A stretch of DNA of 64,000 bases, taken from the NCBI GenBank assembly GCA_002007465.1, contig LNAC01000030.1, forward strand, positions 7,622,425-7,686,424, in the 5' to 3' direction. This document shows positions 1 through 22,400 of the stretch, one piece after another (positions within the stretch are counted from its first letter, which is position 1; every line of letters begins with the position of its first letter). Below the pieces are notes generated by a model. The model ran no database searches. It was not told the DNA's origin and was given only the letters and a program-made list of their open reading frames with translations. This DNA comes from Ailurus styani. Taxonomy: Eukaryota; Chordata; Mammalia; Carnivora; Ailuridae. The position numbers and the translations under genes were made by a program.

Positions 1-1430
1 TCCTCAGACTCAGTAATTTACATTGTCCTATCTTTGCAGGCAGTATTCTTTCTTCTGCCTACTCAAATCTGCCTTGGAATTCCCCTGGTGAATTTCTCAT
101 TTCCGTTGTACTTTTCAGCTCCAGAATTGTGTATGTGTGTGGTTTCTTCTTAGGTTATCTAGCCATCTCTTGACATATCTGTTTCATTCATACATCATTT
201 TCTTGACTTCCCCACAGCTTCCTTTAGTTTTTTGGGAATCTTTAAGGCAGCTGTTTTAATGTCTGTCTAGTTTATCTGCCACCAGGTCTTTTTAAGGACT
301 TGTTTCAGTTTCTGTTGATTCACATTTTTCTTTTGAATGGGCCATGTTTACCTTTTTCTCTTCATTCCTTGTGATTTCTTTGTGGAAATCTGGACATTGG
401 AATCTAATAATGTGGTAACTCTAGAAATCAGATACCCGCTCCCCCCAACTTCCCAAGGCTTGCTGGGTTTTTTATTATTTTTGCATTTTGATTGTTGTAG
501 GCTGTCTCTGGGCTACAGATGAGCCAGAGGTGTAAACTTAGGCTCTTCTCAGGTCTTTTCTGAGCCTTTCCCTGGGCATCTGTGATCACTTTCTAATTTT
601 CCCCATACATGCAGTTGTTTTTGAATGTCCTAGTTTTTAATGTCTGGCTCCCAAAAGGGGGACTATTTGAATGGGGGGGGGCATCAGCCCTTTAAATCCA
701 CTGGAAGTCACTTCAGCCAGAGGAGGGGCTTGCAGTGGTGGGGGAGGTCCAACAACGGTTGCCCACCTCTTTGCCTGTACCTCTGTGATCAGAGGCAGCA
801 ATCAGAGATCAGAGCTCAAATCCCAGAAATTTGGAGGACAGGGTCCTTTTTGCCCATGTTGGCTCCCACAAACTGTGTGTGAGTTGCTCCAGGAACATGT
901 TCATAGCTGTCTGCTACATGGCGATGTCTGGGGAATAGGTGGGTGGATTGACCCAAACCACAGTTTACCATCTCAATCTTCCTCTGGAAGCTGGAGCCTT
1001 GGTGGACTCTAGACTTGTACAAGAGTTCCACCAGATTCTGCCAGTGTAATTGTTGTTGAGGTCGGGAGACAGATTCCTGGTGCCTCCTTGCTGCCATCTT
1101 CCCAGAATCCTCCCTAAAGATTTCATTTCATCTCACAAAGCTCAGTACATTGTGGTCTCATTATCATTCTAAGTATTTCCTAATTCCTTGTATGGTGCCT
1201 TCTTTGATCAGTGAGTTATTTTGAAGTGTGTTTTAAAATTTCCAAATATATAGGTTTTTTGCCTCCAAGTTTTTATTTTTTTATGGTCCTTTAATTATGT
1301 TGCAGACATACAAGTCTGTATAATAGTGCTCCTTTGATATTTACATTTGTAAATATTCCATGTACTTGAGAAAAACAAATATTCCTCAAATGTTGGGTAA
1401 AGATTTATAAATATATCTATTAAATAAAAA
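1..1430 (-). repeat. Old L1 LINE material (antisense)
   Basis: The segment at about 300-1115, read on the minus strand, resembles the 5' region of mammalian L1M elements, including GAAGATGGC near its start. The segment at about 1160-1430 reads as antisense L1 ORF2. Many stops are present, so it is a decayed fossil downstream of FUCA1. Confidence 0.5.
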
Positions 1431-1684
1431 AGAAATAGCAAATCTGGTTAGATCTATAGTAATTAAAGGGGCTGAACTGGTAGCCAACTCAAAAGAATGG
1501 TACTAGAAGTGAGAAGCAGAAAAACCAAAGGAATTATGTTCTTTGTTTGGCATTAAGGAGACTTGGCAAGTCCTTTTGGGTTTTTTTTGTTTTTTGTTTT
1601 TTGTTTTTTAACAGAAACAAAGCTTTTCATAAGCAGTCCATAAGAAACTGGGAGAAGAAAACTACAACATGCTTTTTGGTCGAA
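1431..1684. other. Intergenic segment 3' of FUCA1
   Basis: No gene or clear repeat seen. It includes a T-rich run with interspersed G (about 1580-1610). Confidence 0.4.
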
Positions 1685-2306
1685 ACGATTTGACATAAAA
1701 ATTTATTTATTGGATATTTTAAAAAGCAGGGCAGAATCACATTCATTTTCTTCATAATACCACTGTAAACAGACTGAATTTCTGAGCCCCTAGTTTGCTT
1801 TGGAAATTTCCAGAGGGCTGACCACTAGCAGCCCTAGCAAAGCCTTTCCTTCCCTTCCAGGCTCTCCTCCTCCGAAGGGTGCTGGTGATAAGTGATGCTA
1901 AGTACACAGCATATGGCTGAGCTTGCCAAATCCTTTTCACCTCCTTCCATAGGCTGTAGGTTGACTTGGCTCATTCCTTCATCTGAAGTCATTGATTAAG
2001 GAGACAGGTTTCAAACATAAGGCATGGAGGGAAGTTTCCAGGGTAGATAATTTCCCAGGTTAGGAATAGAAGGACGAATTCAGAACTTAACCGGTTAGTG
2101 CCTCCTGCTGATCAGGGAGAGGTATGCTAGCAATGGATCTCAGATCTCTGATCCCCTGAGACATCAGTATTATGCACTCAGTTCCTTTGATTAAAATGTG
2201 TTGGAAAAGCCATCTCTGAGTAGAGAAGTAGTTTATTACAATGATGGTGCTATAAGAGGAAAACCAAAGCAGCAAAGAGAAAGCAGTTCTGCCTGAACTC
2301 CAGTAA
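1685..2306 (-). other. FUCA1: FUCA1 3' untranslated region with poly(A) signals
   Basis: Continuous with exon 8 after the stop. Two overlapping AATAAA hexamers on the minus strand (1706-1711 and 1702-1707) predict cleavage near 1685. This gives a 3'UTR of about 620 bases. No interspersed repeat is seen in it. The end point is inferred from the signals only. Confidence 0.65.
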
Positions 2307-14450
<12,144 letters not shown>

Positions 14451-14639
14451 GTCTGAAGGCCGCGTCGCCGCCTCCGAGCCTGCGCGGCTGCCTCTTAACG
14501 CGTAGGTATGGGCCGCGCGGTTCCGCCCACTCTCACTAATGATTGGCTCGGAAGGGAAAAGGGGCGTGTCAACCCAGGCTGCTTGGCGACTGTCTTCCCC
14601 TCCTGGTCGGCCGTTCCTGCAGCGCCCCCTGGTGATCAA

Positions 14640-16349
14640 ACGGAGAAAAACGCAAAGCGTCGTTGACCGCGCTCAGCGGATGGACGAATGAATAAATACT
14701 GGGGACGGGACTTCACAGCGGGGTTAAATCGTGGGGGTATGGAAGCCCCAGTGCGTGCCAAGAGCTGAGAGTAGTAGTCCATTTTGCCATTGGGAGCCAC
14801 GGGGGGCTTCTTGAACTGTAGTATAGAAGAGTAAGCCGGGAGGCAGGAATACCAGATGGGAAGGCATCGTGATAGCCCTGGCAGAAATAGGGGACGGAGG
14901 GATGGGAGAAGTATTACAGGGGAGAGCGGGCAGACAGGTTGGCATGAATGAGGAAGAGCCTCTGTGATCATTCTGTCTGTCTTATATTTATTGAGCTTGC
15001 TTTGGGAATTCTGAGGTAATGCAAAGAGCTTAATTGTCTAATTGGGAAGATAAGACCCACGCTCAGGGTGAGAAATTAAGAGCCCCAGGCCCAAGGAGTG
15101 CCGGTGTCAACCTTCTCTGGCAGGGAGGTCACCGGTTCCTCTACAATTTGTAGATGCTGTGTGCTCAAACAGGAGGTGAGGTCCTCATGTGGGGAAGGTC
15201 TAATGACCCCACGTGGCACAGCCAGACCCCACTTATCAGTGAGAGAACTGCTGTGTATCACAGTTTGAAGGGACTTCGGAGATTGTCAATACTATCCCTG
15301 TCCCTACTCTTCCGATTTTACGGAGGAGGGAACTGAGGTCCAGAGAGGGGATTGGAGTCACCCGAGATCACACTGCTCGTCTGAGCAGGGGTGGGACGAG
15401 AATCCGTGTCTCCTGTGTGGAATCTGTGCCTCGCAACAAGCCGCTTCTCTCTTGCACCCTGGGAAGGGCTGGGGCCTGTGTTGACAGAGCCAAGCACTTC
15501 CTCATTCGAGGAGCGATAAGGAAACACAGTGGCTGTTGCTGATTGAGGGGCTGTTTTCTGTCCTGTGTTTCTTTCTTAGCAAGATCATGTTGGAATAGTG
15601 CCCAGGGCCGTAAGCACGGATGCCTCAACCAAACCAAACCAAACCCATTTTGTTTGCACACATCTTCCAGTGATCAGAGTGAGTAATGGTCTTTGATGTT
15701 AGAGAACTCATCATGGGGAAGATAAAATGGGACAGTGTGACCTTCACTTCTCCTTATCCTCATAACCAACACGTAAATCTGCAGGGACAGGCGAGAGACA
15801 TGGCGACAGAGTGGACAAAGCTGGAAGTTAGGAAACCTGCATTTGTAGCACCGGACACCACCTCATCGGGTCTTCTTGGGCAGCTCTTGTCCACTATCTG
15901 GGCCTGTTCCCTCATCCAAACAACGAGGGCAGCTCTCTGTCGCATGCAGGGTCCCCTCTCTCTGCTTGCTCTCCTCCTCCATAAACTAGTTCTTTACTTA
16001 GGGCAGAAATGGAGCATGGATGTGAAAAGAGAGAGGTAGAAAGTGTGGAAGTGCATTTAATTCAATGATTTTTAAGCACTAGTTTTATTCCTTGAACATT
16101 ATTTAACTGATTTATTCCAGGCACTTGGGCATTTTCTTTGCTAAAAGGAGAAAAGACCCCACCAATGAATAAAGAAAGGTATGCTCAAACTTTAAGGAAT
16201 CACAAATTTACCTTAAAAACTCATGCCATGTCTTTGCCTTAAAAAAAGATAGGTATCTGGATTAAAATAAAGTTTGATGTTCCGAAATGCTTTTTGGGAG
16301 CAGTTTTGTTCCACAGATACTGACCAGCCCTCTTAAGACTCTGTGCTGT
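14640..16349. other. FUCA1 upstream spacer
   Basis: No exon recognised. It contains one probable antisense MIR (15245-15425), otherwise unique-looking DNA. It may include the distal end of the CNR2 3'UTR. Confidence 0.4.
15245..15425 (-). repeat. MIR SINE, antisense
   Basis: TTTTACGGAGGAGGGAACTG, AGGTCCAGAGAGGGGATTGG and GAGATCACACTGCTCG follow the antisense MIR order. Confidence 0.6.
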
Positions 16350-16548
16350 TAGGTGCCTGGGTGGCTGGGTCAGTTAAGTGCCTGCCTTGAGCTCAGGTCA
16401 TGATCTCAGGGTCCTGGGATGGAGTCCTGGGATGGAGTCCTTCATCGGGCTCCCTGCTCAGTGGGGAGTCTGCTTCTTCCTCTGTCCCTCCCCACTCCCC
16501 TGCCCACTTGTGCTCTCTCTTGCAAAAATAAATAAAATCTTAAAAAAA
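16350..16548 (+). mobile_element. Carnivoran SINE with a small internal duplication
   Basis: Sense copy ending AAATAAATAAAATCTTAAAA. The unit TGGGATGGAGTCC occurs twice in tandem near 16415-16440. Flanks AGACTCTGTGCTGTT and AGACGCTATGCTTTT look like a diverged target duplication. Confidence 0.88.
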
Positions 16549-16559
16549 AGACGCTATGC

Positions 16560-16628
16560 TTTTATCAAGAATAGCCAAGAGCCCAAGTGTCCATTGACTG
16601 ATGAGTGGATAAAGAAGATGTGGAATGA

Positions 16629-16661
<33 letters not shown>

Positions 16662-16912
16662 CATACATATAAAATATGGTATGATTTCACTCATATGTGG
16701 AATTGGGGAACAAAACAGAAGATCATATGGGAAGGGGAAAAAAAAGTGGGAGGGAAGCAAACCATAAGAGATTCTTAGCAAAAGAGAACAAATGGGTTGT
16801 GGAGGGAAGTGGGTGGGAGAAGGGCTAAATGGGTGATGGGTATTAAAGAGGACACTTGTCATGTTGAACACTAGAATTAACTAAAATTTAAATAAAAATT
16901 TAGAAAAAAAAG
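16560..16912 (+). mobile_element. L1 LINE 3' end fragment
   Basis: Sense L1 tail: CCATTGACTGATGAGTGGAT, a (TA)n run at 16628-16653, GATTTCACTCATATGTGGAA, CAAACCATAAGAGATTCTTA and an A-rich end. About 350 bases, 5'-truncated. Confidence 0.88.
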
Positions 16913-17443
16913 GCTTTATGCTGGTTTGCCCGGAGAACTGGGGACCAAGAGGTGAACATGGAGCTCATCTCATGGGGGAAGACTAGCCAGCGACTGCCAC
17001 TTAACACAGTCCATGATATGCACTGTAATTAAGAGGCTGACTTTGTCCTTGGGGGGCTGTACTGAGTTGAATAATGTCCCCCCAGATATCAGGTACACTC
17101 AGAACCAGTGACTGTTTCCTTATTTGGAAATAGTCTTTGTAGATGTAATTTGTTAAATTAGGATCATATTGAATTAGAATGTGCCTTAATCCAATGACTG
17201 ACATCCTTAAAAGAAGACCCCAAGAGATAAGGTGAAGATGGAGGCAGAGACTACAGTTATGGTGCTGCAAGCCAAAGAACTTCAGGAGGTGCCAAAAGTC
17301 AGAAGAGGCAAGGAAGGATACTCTCCTTGAACCTTTGCAGGGAGCTTGGACCTGGCGATGCCTTGATTTTGGACTTCTAGCTTCCAGAAGCTTCTGTGAA
17401 AGAGTAAGTTTCTGTTGTTTTAAGCCACTTGGTGGAAAAACAT

Positions 17444-17771
17444 TTTTTAAAAGATTTTTATTTATTTATTTATTTTTAAAGATTTTTTTAAAATTTATAT
17501 GACAGAGAGAGATTACAAGTAGGCAGAGAGGCAGGCAGAGAGAGAGGAGGAAGCAGGCTCCCTGTCGACCAGAGAGCCCGATGTGGGACTCGATCCCAGG
17601 ACCCTGAGATCATGACCTGAGCTGAAGGCAGAGGCCCCAACTCACTGAGCCACCCAGGCGCCCCTAAAGATTTTTATTTTTAAGTAATCTTTCCACCCAA
17701 TGTGGGGCTTGAACTCAAAACCCCAAGATCAAGAATGGCATGTTCTACCAACTGAGCCAGCCAGGCACCCC
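17444..17771 (-). mobile_element. Older short carnivoran SINE inside the LTR
   Basis: Antisense copy with the head CTGAGCCAGCCAGGCACCCC and a short body (TAAGTAATCTTTCCACCCAA) lacking the CT-rich stretch. The LTR motif GTGGAAAA repeats on both sides. It is itself interrupted by a younger SINE. Confidence 0.82.
17464..17664 (-). mobile_element. Younger SINE nested in the older SINE
   Basis: Antisense mustelid-type body (TTACAAGTAGGCAGAGAGGC) ending CACCCAGGCGCCCC. AAAGATTTTTATTT occurs on both sides, marking insertion into the A-tail of the older copy. Confidence 0.88.
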
Positions 17772-17964
17772 AGTTTGTGGAAAATTGTTATAGGACACTA
17801 ATACAAGACATAAAATGAAGTATATTGAGAAATAATGTTGAGTTAAGATTGCAGCAATCTGATGTTGCAGAAATCGAGTATTATTCCTAATCAAGCAGAA
17901 TTTGACTGAACTAGGCCAAGAGGTAAAGGGGGCAGGCTTTGGAAACTCCAGCTTTGGGTATATA

Positions 17965-18145
17965 TCAGCAGTGTGATCTCAAGCAAGTGATTTTTGCCTC
18001 TTGAATGTTCCCTTGTCAAAAAAAATGAGGGTACCAAGACCCTCTGGCCAGGTTATTGTGAAGACTAAGTAAAATACTTCATTCGAAAGCACTTTTCCCA
18101 ATGTGTGGCACATAGTAAAGAGTCTGTAAAAGCCAGCTGGCGTTT
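17965..18145 (+). repeat. MIR SINE
   Basis: AGCAGTGTGATCTCAAGCAA, TTGTGAAGACTAAGTAAAAT and GTGTGGCACATAGTAAAGAG are in MIR order. Confidence 0.65.
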
Positions 18146-19265
18146 ATGACCAGAGCACATAGTAGGTCTACCCCACCTAAAGTTGCCTCGGTTAATCCCT
18201 ATCATGTGATCTTGATGATTTCCTTCATTGTACCACCAGTAATTACCTTCTTTAGTGGCTGTTTTCCCATCAGAATGTAGAACATGAACCCCATTAGACA
18301 GGGACAGTCTCATTTATGGCTGCACAACCAGGACCTAGCACAAAGCCTGGCAGGTATTTGTGAGACGGGTGCCTGAGTTAATGAATAGTGGACACCTTGT
18401 CTTCTAAATAGACAAAGGAGCTGAACTGAGGGGCAACCGGGAACAATTTGGGGGTTCATGAAATCTTAGTAAATGTCTTCTTTTTGGAGTTAGAGTGAGC
18501 CATTGCCTGCTTCCAGTGGAAGGACTTCAGAGGGTCTACAAAATTCTCTGAAAATTCTAAGTCAACCAGTCCCAGCCTCTCTTGTATTCCCCAGGGACCT
18601 AGGAGGTCACAGTGGCTGTGGGTTGAGATTATCAGGGTGTCAAGTGGGGCCACTGCCCTAATAACAAGATTCCTTGAACTAGAGGCTTGTCAATTACTTA
18701 TGAAAGAGGTGAATCAACACCGTTGATCCTCATTGTATCAAAGTTTCTGGTTGTCAGTCGGAAAGGGTGACCAGAGAGTGGGGTCTTCCATAGCCTTAGA
18801 ACCAAGGAGGTCCCAACAATCTAGCAAGAGCGGGGTTGGCCAGCCATCCCATCCAACATCTTGAGATCCCAGGAAAATAATCCATTTGTCTTCTCAGATT
18901 TCCTCTGAGTCCCTCATTGCTGAGCCTGAAGGCTCCAATCTGGCTCCTTCGGTCTCTGGAGGATGCAAACGCTAAGCCCTCTTCTTGGGGAGGTTCGCCT
19001 AACCTGAATGTGCACTGAACCCACTCAAGCCTCTCACCCAGCTTGCCACTCCTCACAGGGCTTAGCTATCCAACAGTCCCCAAGCAAATATGCATGGCCA
19101 GACTACCTGCCAGGGTCAGGGCTGTGCGTCAACAGCAGAAAGGGGTAAGTGTCCAAGCCCCTGGGGCCCGGCTCAAGTAAGACAATAGGGCCAAGGCTGC
19201 TCACTCTCCTCCAGGAAGTGAAATGATTCCGATTCAGCTTGTTTAAAACTGTGAAAGAGGACTCA

Positions 19266-20348
19266 TCAGCATTCAGAGCAGTTTAGTCCTCTGGAATCTG
19301 ACCATGGGGTGATTTTCACATCAGCCTCTGTTTCAGTGATCGAGGACCTTGGGACTTCTTTGTTTCCTTCAAGGCCAAGTCTCCTCAGATGCTTCCTCCA
19401 GTGGGCCAGCCAGTGGTGAGCAGAGGAGCGGATCTCCCCACTCCGCAAGGCATAGATGATGGGGTTGATCATGGAGTTAACAAGGCAGAGTAAAGAGAAG
19501 AAGGCAAAGACCTTTTTAACCTGGTCACTTAGGGTGGTGGTCAGGCTGTAGACCATGACGGCCAGTACCGGGAGCCAGCATATGAAAAGCACAGCCAGCA
19601 CCACCCCCAGGGTCTTGGCCAACCTCACATCGAGCCTCATTCGCACCATTCCTGGCACCTGCCTGTCCTGGTGTTCAGCCAAGCTGGCTACATGCTGATG
19701 GGCCTTCCAGAGGACATGCCCATAAGTGTAGATGATGCCAGAGAAGAGGAAGGCGATGAACAGGAGCCAGCCCCCCAAATAGTCATTGGGGATCAGGGGG
19801 AAAAGCTCAGAGCAGGGACTGGGACAGCAAGTCCATCCCATAAGGGGCAGATAGGAGACCAATGCTGAGAGGACCCACATGATGCCCAGGGTTGCCAGTG
19901 CCCTCCCACGGGTGAGTAGGGCTTTGTATGTAGGTGGGTAGCACAGACAGAGGTAGCGGTCAATGGCAGTCAGTAGTAGACTGCCTACAGAGGCTGTGAA
20001 GGTCATGGTCACGCTGCCAATCTTCAGCAGGAAGACAGCCTTGGAATCCATGCCATGGAAGACGTGGAAATTCACAAAGTTGCAACCAAAGATCACACTG
20101 GCGAGGAAGTCAGCCACAGCCAAGCTGCTAATGAACAGGTATGAGGGCTTCCTGCGGAGCCGGTGGGAGGACAGGATCAGGTAGAGCACAGCCAAGTTCT
20201 CCAGGGCACTTAGCAGGGCAAGGGAGGTGCACAGCACTGCAACAGCTATCCTTTGGGAACTGTTCAGGACCATGTACTCTTTCATGGGGTTGAAATCCAA
20301 GCCATCCTTACAGCCATTGGCTGCCTCCATCACCCAGCGTCTCTCCAT
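19266..20348 (-). CDS. CNR2: Cannabinoid receptor 2 (CB2), complete single-exon CDS
   Basis: Class A G-protein-coupled receptor for endocannabinoids (2-AG, anandamide), Gi/o-coupled and mainly expressed on immune cells at the plasma membrane. The 360-residue frame equals the human length. Visible hallmarks are N51 (TM1), D80 in SLAVADF (TM2), K109, D130-R131-Y132 (TM3), W158 (TM4), the C174/C179 pair in extracellular loop 2, C257-W258-L259-P260 (TM6) and NPIIY 295-299 (TM7). The C-tail contains RSSITETEAD, a serine/threonine-rich probable phosphorylation site. The coding exon is intronless, as in other mammals. Differences from human that I recognise are Cys136 for Arg, Phe284 for Cys, Leu259 for Phe, and a changed N-terminal sequon. 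The start at 20348 lies 45 bases inside the exon whose acceptor is at 20394. Confidence 0.98.
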   Translation of the reverse strand: MERRWVMEAANGCKDGLDFNPMKEYMVLNSSQRIAVAVLCTSLALLSALENLAVLYLILSSHRLRRKPSYLFISSLAVADFLASVIFGCNFVNFHVFHGMDSKAVFLLKIGSVTMTFTASVGSLLLTAIDRYLCLCYPPTYKALLTRGRALATLGIMWVLSALVSYLPLMGWTCCPSPCSELFPLIPNDYLGGWLLFIAFLFSGIIYTYGHVLWKAHQHVASLAEHQDRQVPGMVRMRLDVRLAKTLGVVLAVLFICWLPVLAVMVYSLTTTLSDQVKKVFAFFSLLCLVNSMINPIIYALRSGEIRSSAHHWLAHWRKHLRRLGLEGNKEVPRSSITETEADVKITPWSDSRGLNCSEC

Positions 20349-20393
20349 GGGGTGGGTCCCTTGGCTCCTGCTGGGCTTGTCAAGAAGCCTTTG
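20349..20393 (-). other. CNR2: CNR2 5'UTR portion of the coding exon, bounded by a splice acceptor
   Basis: On the minus strand a pyrimidine-containing tract ends TACTACAG just before 20393, giving a good 3' splice site 45 bases before the ATG. This matches the known structure in which a distant non-coding first exon joins the coding exon. The first exon itself (expected tens of kb to the right) could not be identified. Confidence 0.6.
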
Positions 20394-20399
20394 CTGTAG

Positions 20400-20999
20400 T
20401 ACAACGAGAGAAGATAGGAGCCTTTTTCAATCAGGCAATAATGACTTCACACAATCAATAGCTCTAGATCAACCCTTTACCCATGTAGATGAATCATATG
20501 TTGACATAGCAATTTACATTTTGTTCCTTTATATTTTGCCTTCTTTCCATTCTACTGGGTCACTAGGTCTGTATCAGTTGCCTTAGGAGAGGTATTTGGG
20601 AATTCAAGAAACAGAAGTGGCCTGTGAGGTTTTTAGTCTTTTGTTTCCAAAAAGACCAATCCTGAGACTTCCCTTTGAAAGTAAGAGAAATCTCCAAGGG
20701 CCCAAAACCAAGAAATCACCCCCCCCCCAAAAAAAATGGAATCTAGAATACTAAGATCGAGGGAATTTTTCCATTGGTTTTCTGTTCTGTTTTGTTTTGT
20801 TTACTTGTTTTGGTAAGTAAGATGTTGAAGTTTTAAGAACAAAGACAAAACTTTGGCTTCACACCAGTAGTGTTGCCAGATAAAATATAAGAATCCAGAT
20901 AAATCTGAATGTCAGATAATTAATCTTTTTTTTGTATAAGTATGTTCTAAATATTGAGAAATACCAAACCAGAGCACCCAAATTTCATGCACAAGTCTC
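20400..20999. other. CNR2 intron next to the coding exon, unannotated
   Basis: No repeat or exon recognised beyond a C8A7-type homopolymer junction (about 20718-20735) and a TTTTGTTTTGTTT run. Confidence 0.4.
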
Positions 21000-21556
21000 C
21001 CATATGAAGGGGCTCATGGAATTTGAGCTCCCAATGCAAAATAACAAAATGTATAAGGACATGTGAACAAGAGTTTGCAGAAATGTCGGACAGTAGAATG
21101 AGCCTTTCAAGGACTTCATGTCATTCTTGAGAATATGTTTAATATAATTAAACAATAAGGAATCAAAACCATGAGTAAATAATGGGAGACTGTCTAGGCA
21201 GATTTGAAAAAGAATCAAGTAGAATTTCTGGAAGTGACAAATAAAGTCTTTGAAAAAAGAACCCTTAAAGGTAGGTGAAAGAACAGAACAGATTAGTTGG
21301 GAAGCATTAATCCAGAAGGTAGATCTGAAAAGATTTCTCAAAACACAGCACAAAGAGACAAAGAGATGGGACGGATAAAAGAAAGGTTAAGGATTGAATG
21401 AAAAGTTCTAAAATATATTTAATTGGAGTTTCAGAAGGGAAAAATAGAAGTGGGGGTGGGCATTGGGGAGGCCATAGAGAGTGCTGCTGAGAGTGGAAAA
21501 TTGTCCAGAATTCTCCTTAGATTCAGAAATCACAGTGAACTACAAGCAGAATTTTA

Positions 21557-21604
21557 TTTATTTATTTATTTACCTATTTATTTATTTATGATTTTTATTT
21601 ACTT

Positions 21605-21637
<33 letters not shown>

Positions 21638-21780
21638 CATGAGAGAGTACAAGTGGTGGAGAGGGAGAAGCAGGCTGCATATGTAGCAGGGAGCCTGATG
21701 CTGGGCTCGATCCCAGGACCCCAGGACCATGACCTGAGCTGGAGGCAGCCGCTTAACCAACTGAGCCACCCAGGCGTTCC
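21557..21780 (-). mobile_element. SINE array, copy 1 of 3
   Basis: Antisense carnivoran SINE with a long (GA)n, ending CACCCAGGCGTTCC. Its left side begins inside a TTTA-rich tail complement. Confidence 0.88.
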
Positions 21781-21993
21781 TATTATTTATTTATTTATTT
21801 TAATTTTTTAGAAAGATTTTATTTATTTATTTGAGAGAGAGAGAGAGAGAGAGCATGAGAAGGGAGAAGGTCAGAGGGAGAAGCAGACTCCCCATGGAGC
21901 TGGGAGCCCGATGAGGGACTTGATCCCCAGACTCCGGGACCATGACCTAAGCTGAAGGCAGTTGCTTAATCAACTGAGTCACCCGGGTGCCCT
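21781..21993 (-). mobile_element. SINE array, copy 2 of 3
   Basis: Antisense SINE immediately following copy 1, head ending GTCACCCGGGTGCCC. Separated from its neighbours only by TTTA-type tail sequence. Confidence 0.88.
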
Positions 21994-22172
21994 ATTTATT
22001 TATTTTTTAAGTTTTTATTTATTTACTTGAGAGAGAGAACATAAGCAGGGTAAAGGGGCAGAGAGAGAGGAAGAAGCAGGCTCCCTGCTGAGCAGGAAGC
22101 TTGTCTTGGGCCTTGATCCCTTGACCTGAGTCGAAGGCAGATGCTTAACCAACTGAGCCACACAGACACCCC
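21994..22172 (-). mobile_element. SINE array, copy 3 of 3
   Basis: Antisense SINE ending CACACAGACACCCC. TACAAGCAGAATTTTA at 21541-21556 and 22173-22188 flanks the whole three-copy block, so this copy probably inserted first. Confidence 0.9.
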
Positions 22173-22400
22173 TACAAGCAGAATTTTAAAAACGAACTAA
22201 TTCCATATTCACATATATCATAATAAAACTTCAGAACACAACAAAGAGAAAAAAATTAAAAGCAATCAGAAAGAAAGGACACAATACCAGCAAATGAATC
22301 ATAATGAAACGTAAAGCAGATTTTCCAATAGCAACAATAGAAGCCAGAAGAAAGGAGGAGTGGATTAAACTATAACTCAAACTAAAGAAATACAAGTAGA

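Larger units (their letters stand above)
17058..17805 (+). mobile_element. MaLR-type (ERVL) solo LTR, split by nested SINEs
   Basis: Starts TGTACTGAGTTGAATAATG and contains TTATTTGGAAATAGTCTTTG and TTTCTGTTGTTTTAAGCCAC. After the SINE block it resumes CAGTTTGTGGAAAATTG and ends CTAATACA, the usual end of this LTR class. About 430 bases without the inserts. No internal retroviral genes are present. Confidence 0.75.
16060..19265 (-). other. CNR2: Probable CNR2 3'UTR / 3' flank
   Basis: The human CNR2 transcript has a long 3'UTR that stops a few kb short of FUCA1. Here no minus-strand AATAAA was noticed in the first kilobase after the stop. Candidates occur at 16111-16116 and 16084-16089. The span also holds SINE, L1 and LTR insertions, so transcript extent is uncertain. 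Between about 18150 and 19265 I see only non-repetitive sequence without further signals. Confidence 0.3.
21000..22400 (+). repeat. Old L1 5'-region fragment interrupted by three SINEs
   Basis: The pieces before 21556 and after 22188 read continuously as L1M-type sequence, including AATAAAACTTCAGAACACA and CAGCAACAATAGAAGCCAGA-like text. Family assignment is tentative. Confidence 0.45.

Noticed and set aside
19671..20586. Plus-strand frames across CNR2
   Set aside because: Antisense shadows of the receptor; no start or splice context and no homology.
21541..22188. CRISPR-like repeated units
   Set aside because: The units are about 200-base SINEs with tails and target duplications in a mammalian genome; no short direct repeats with unique spacers.
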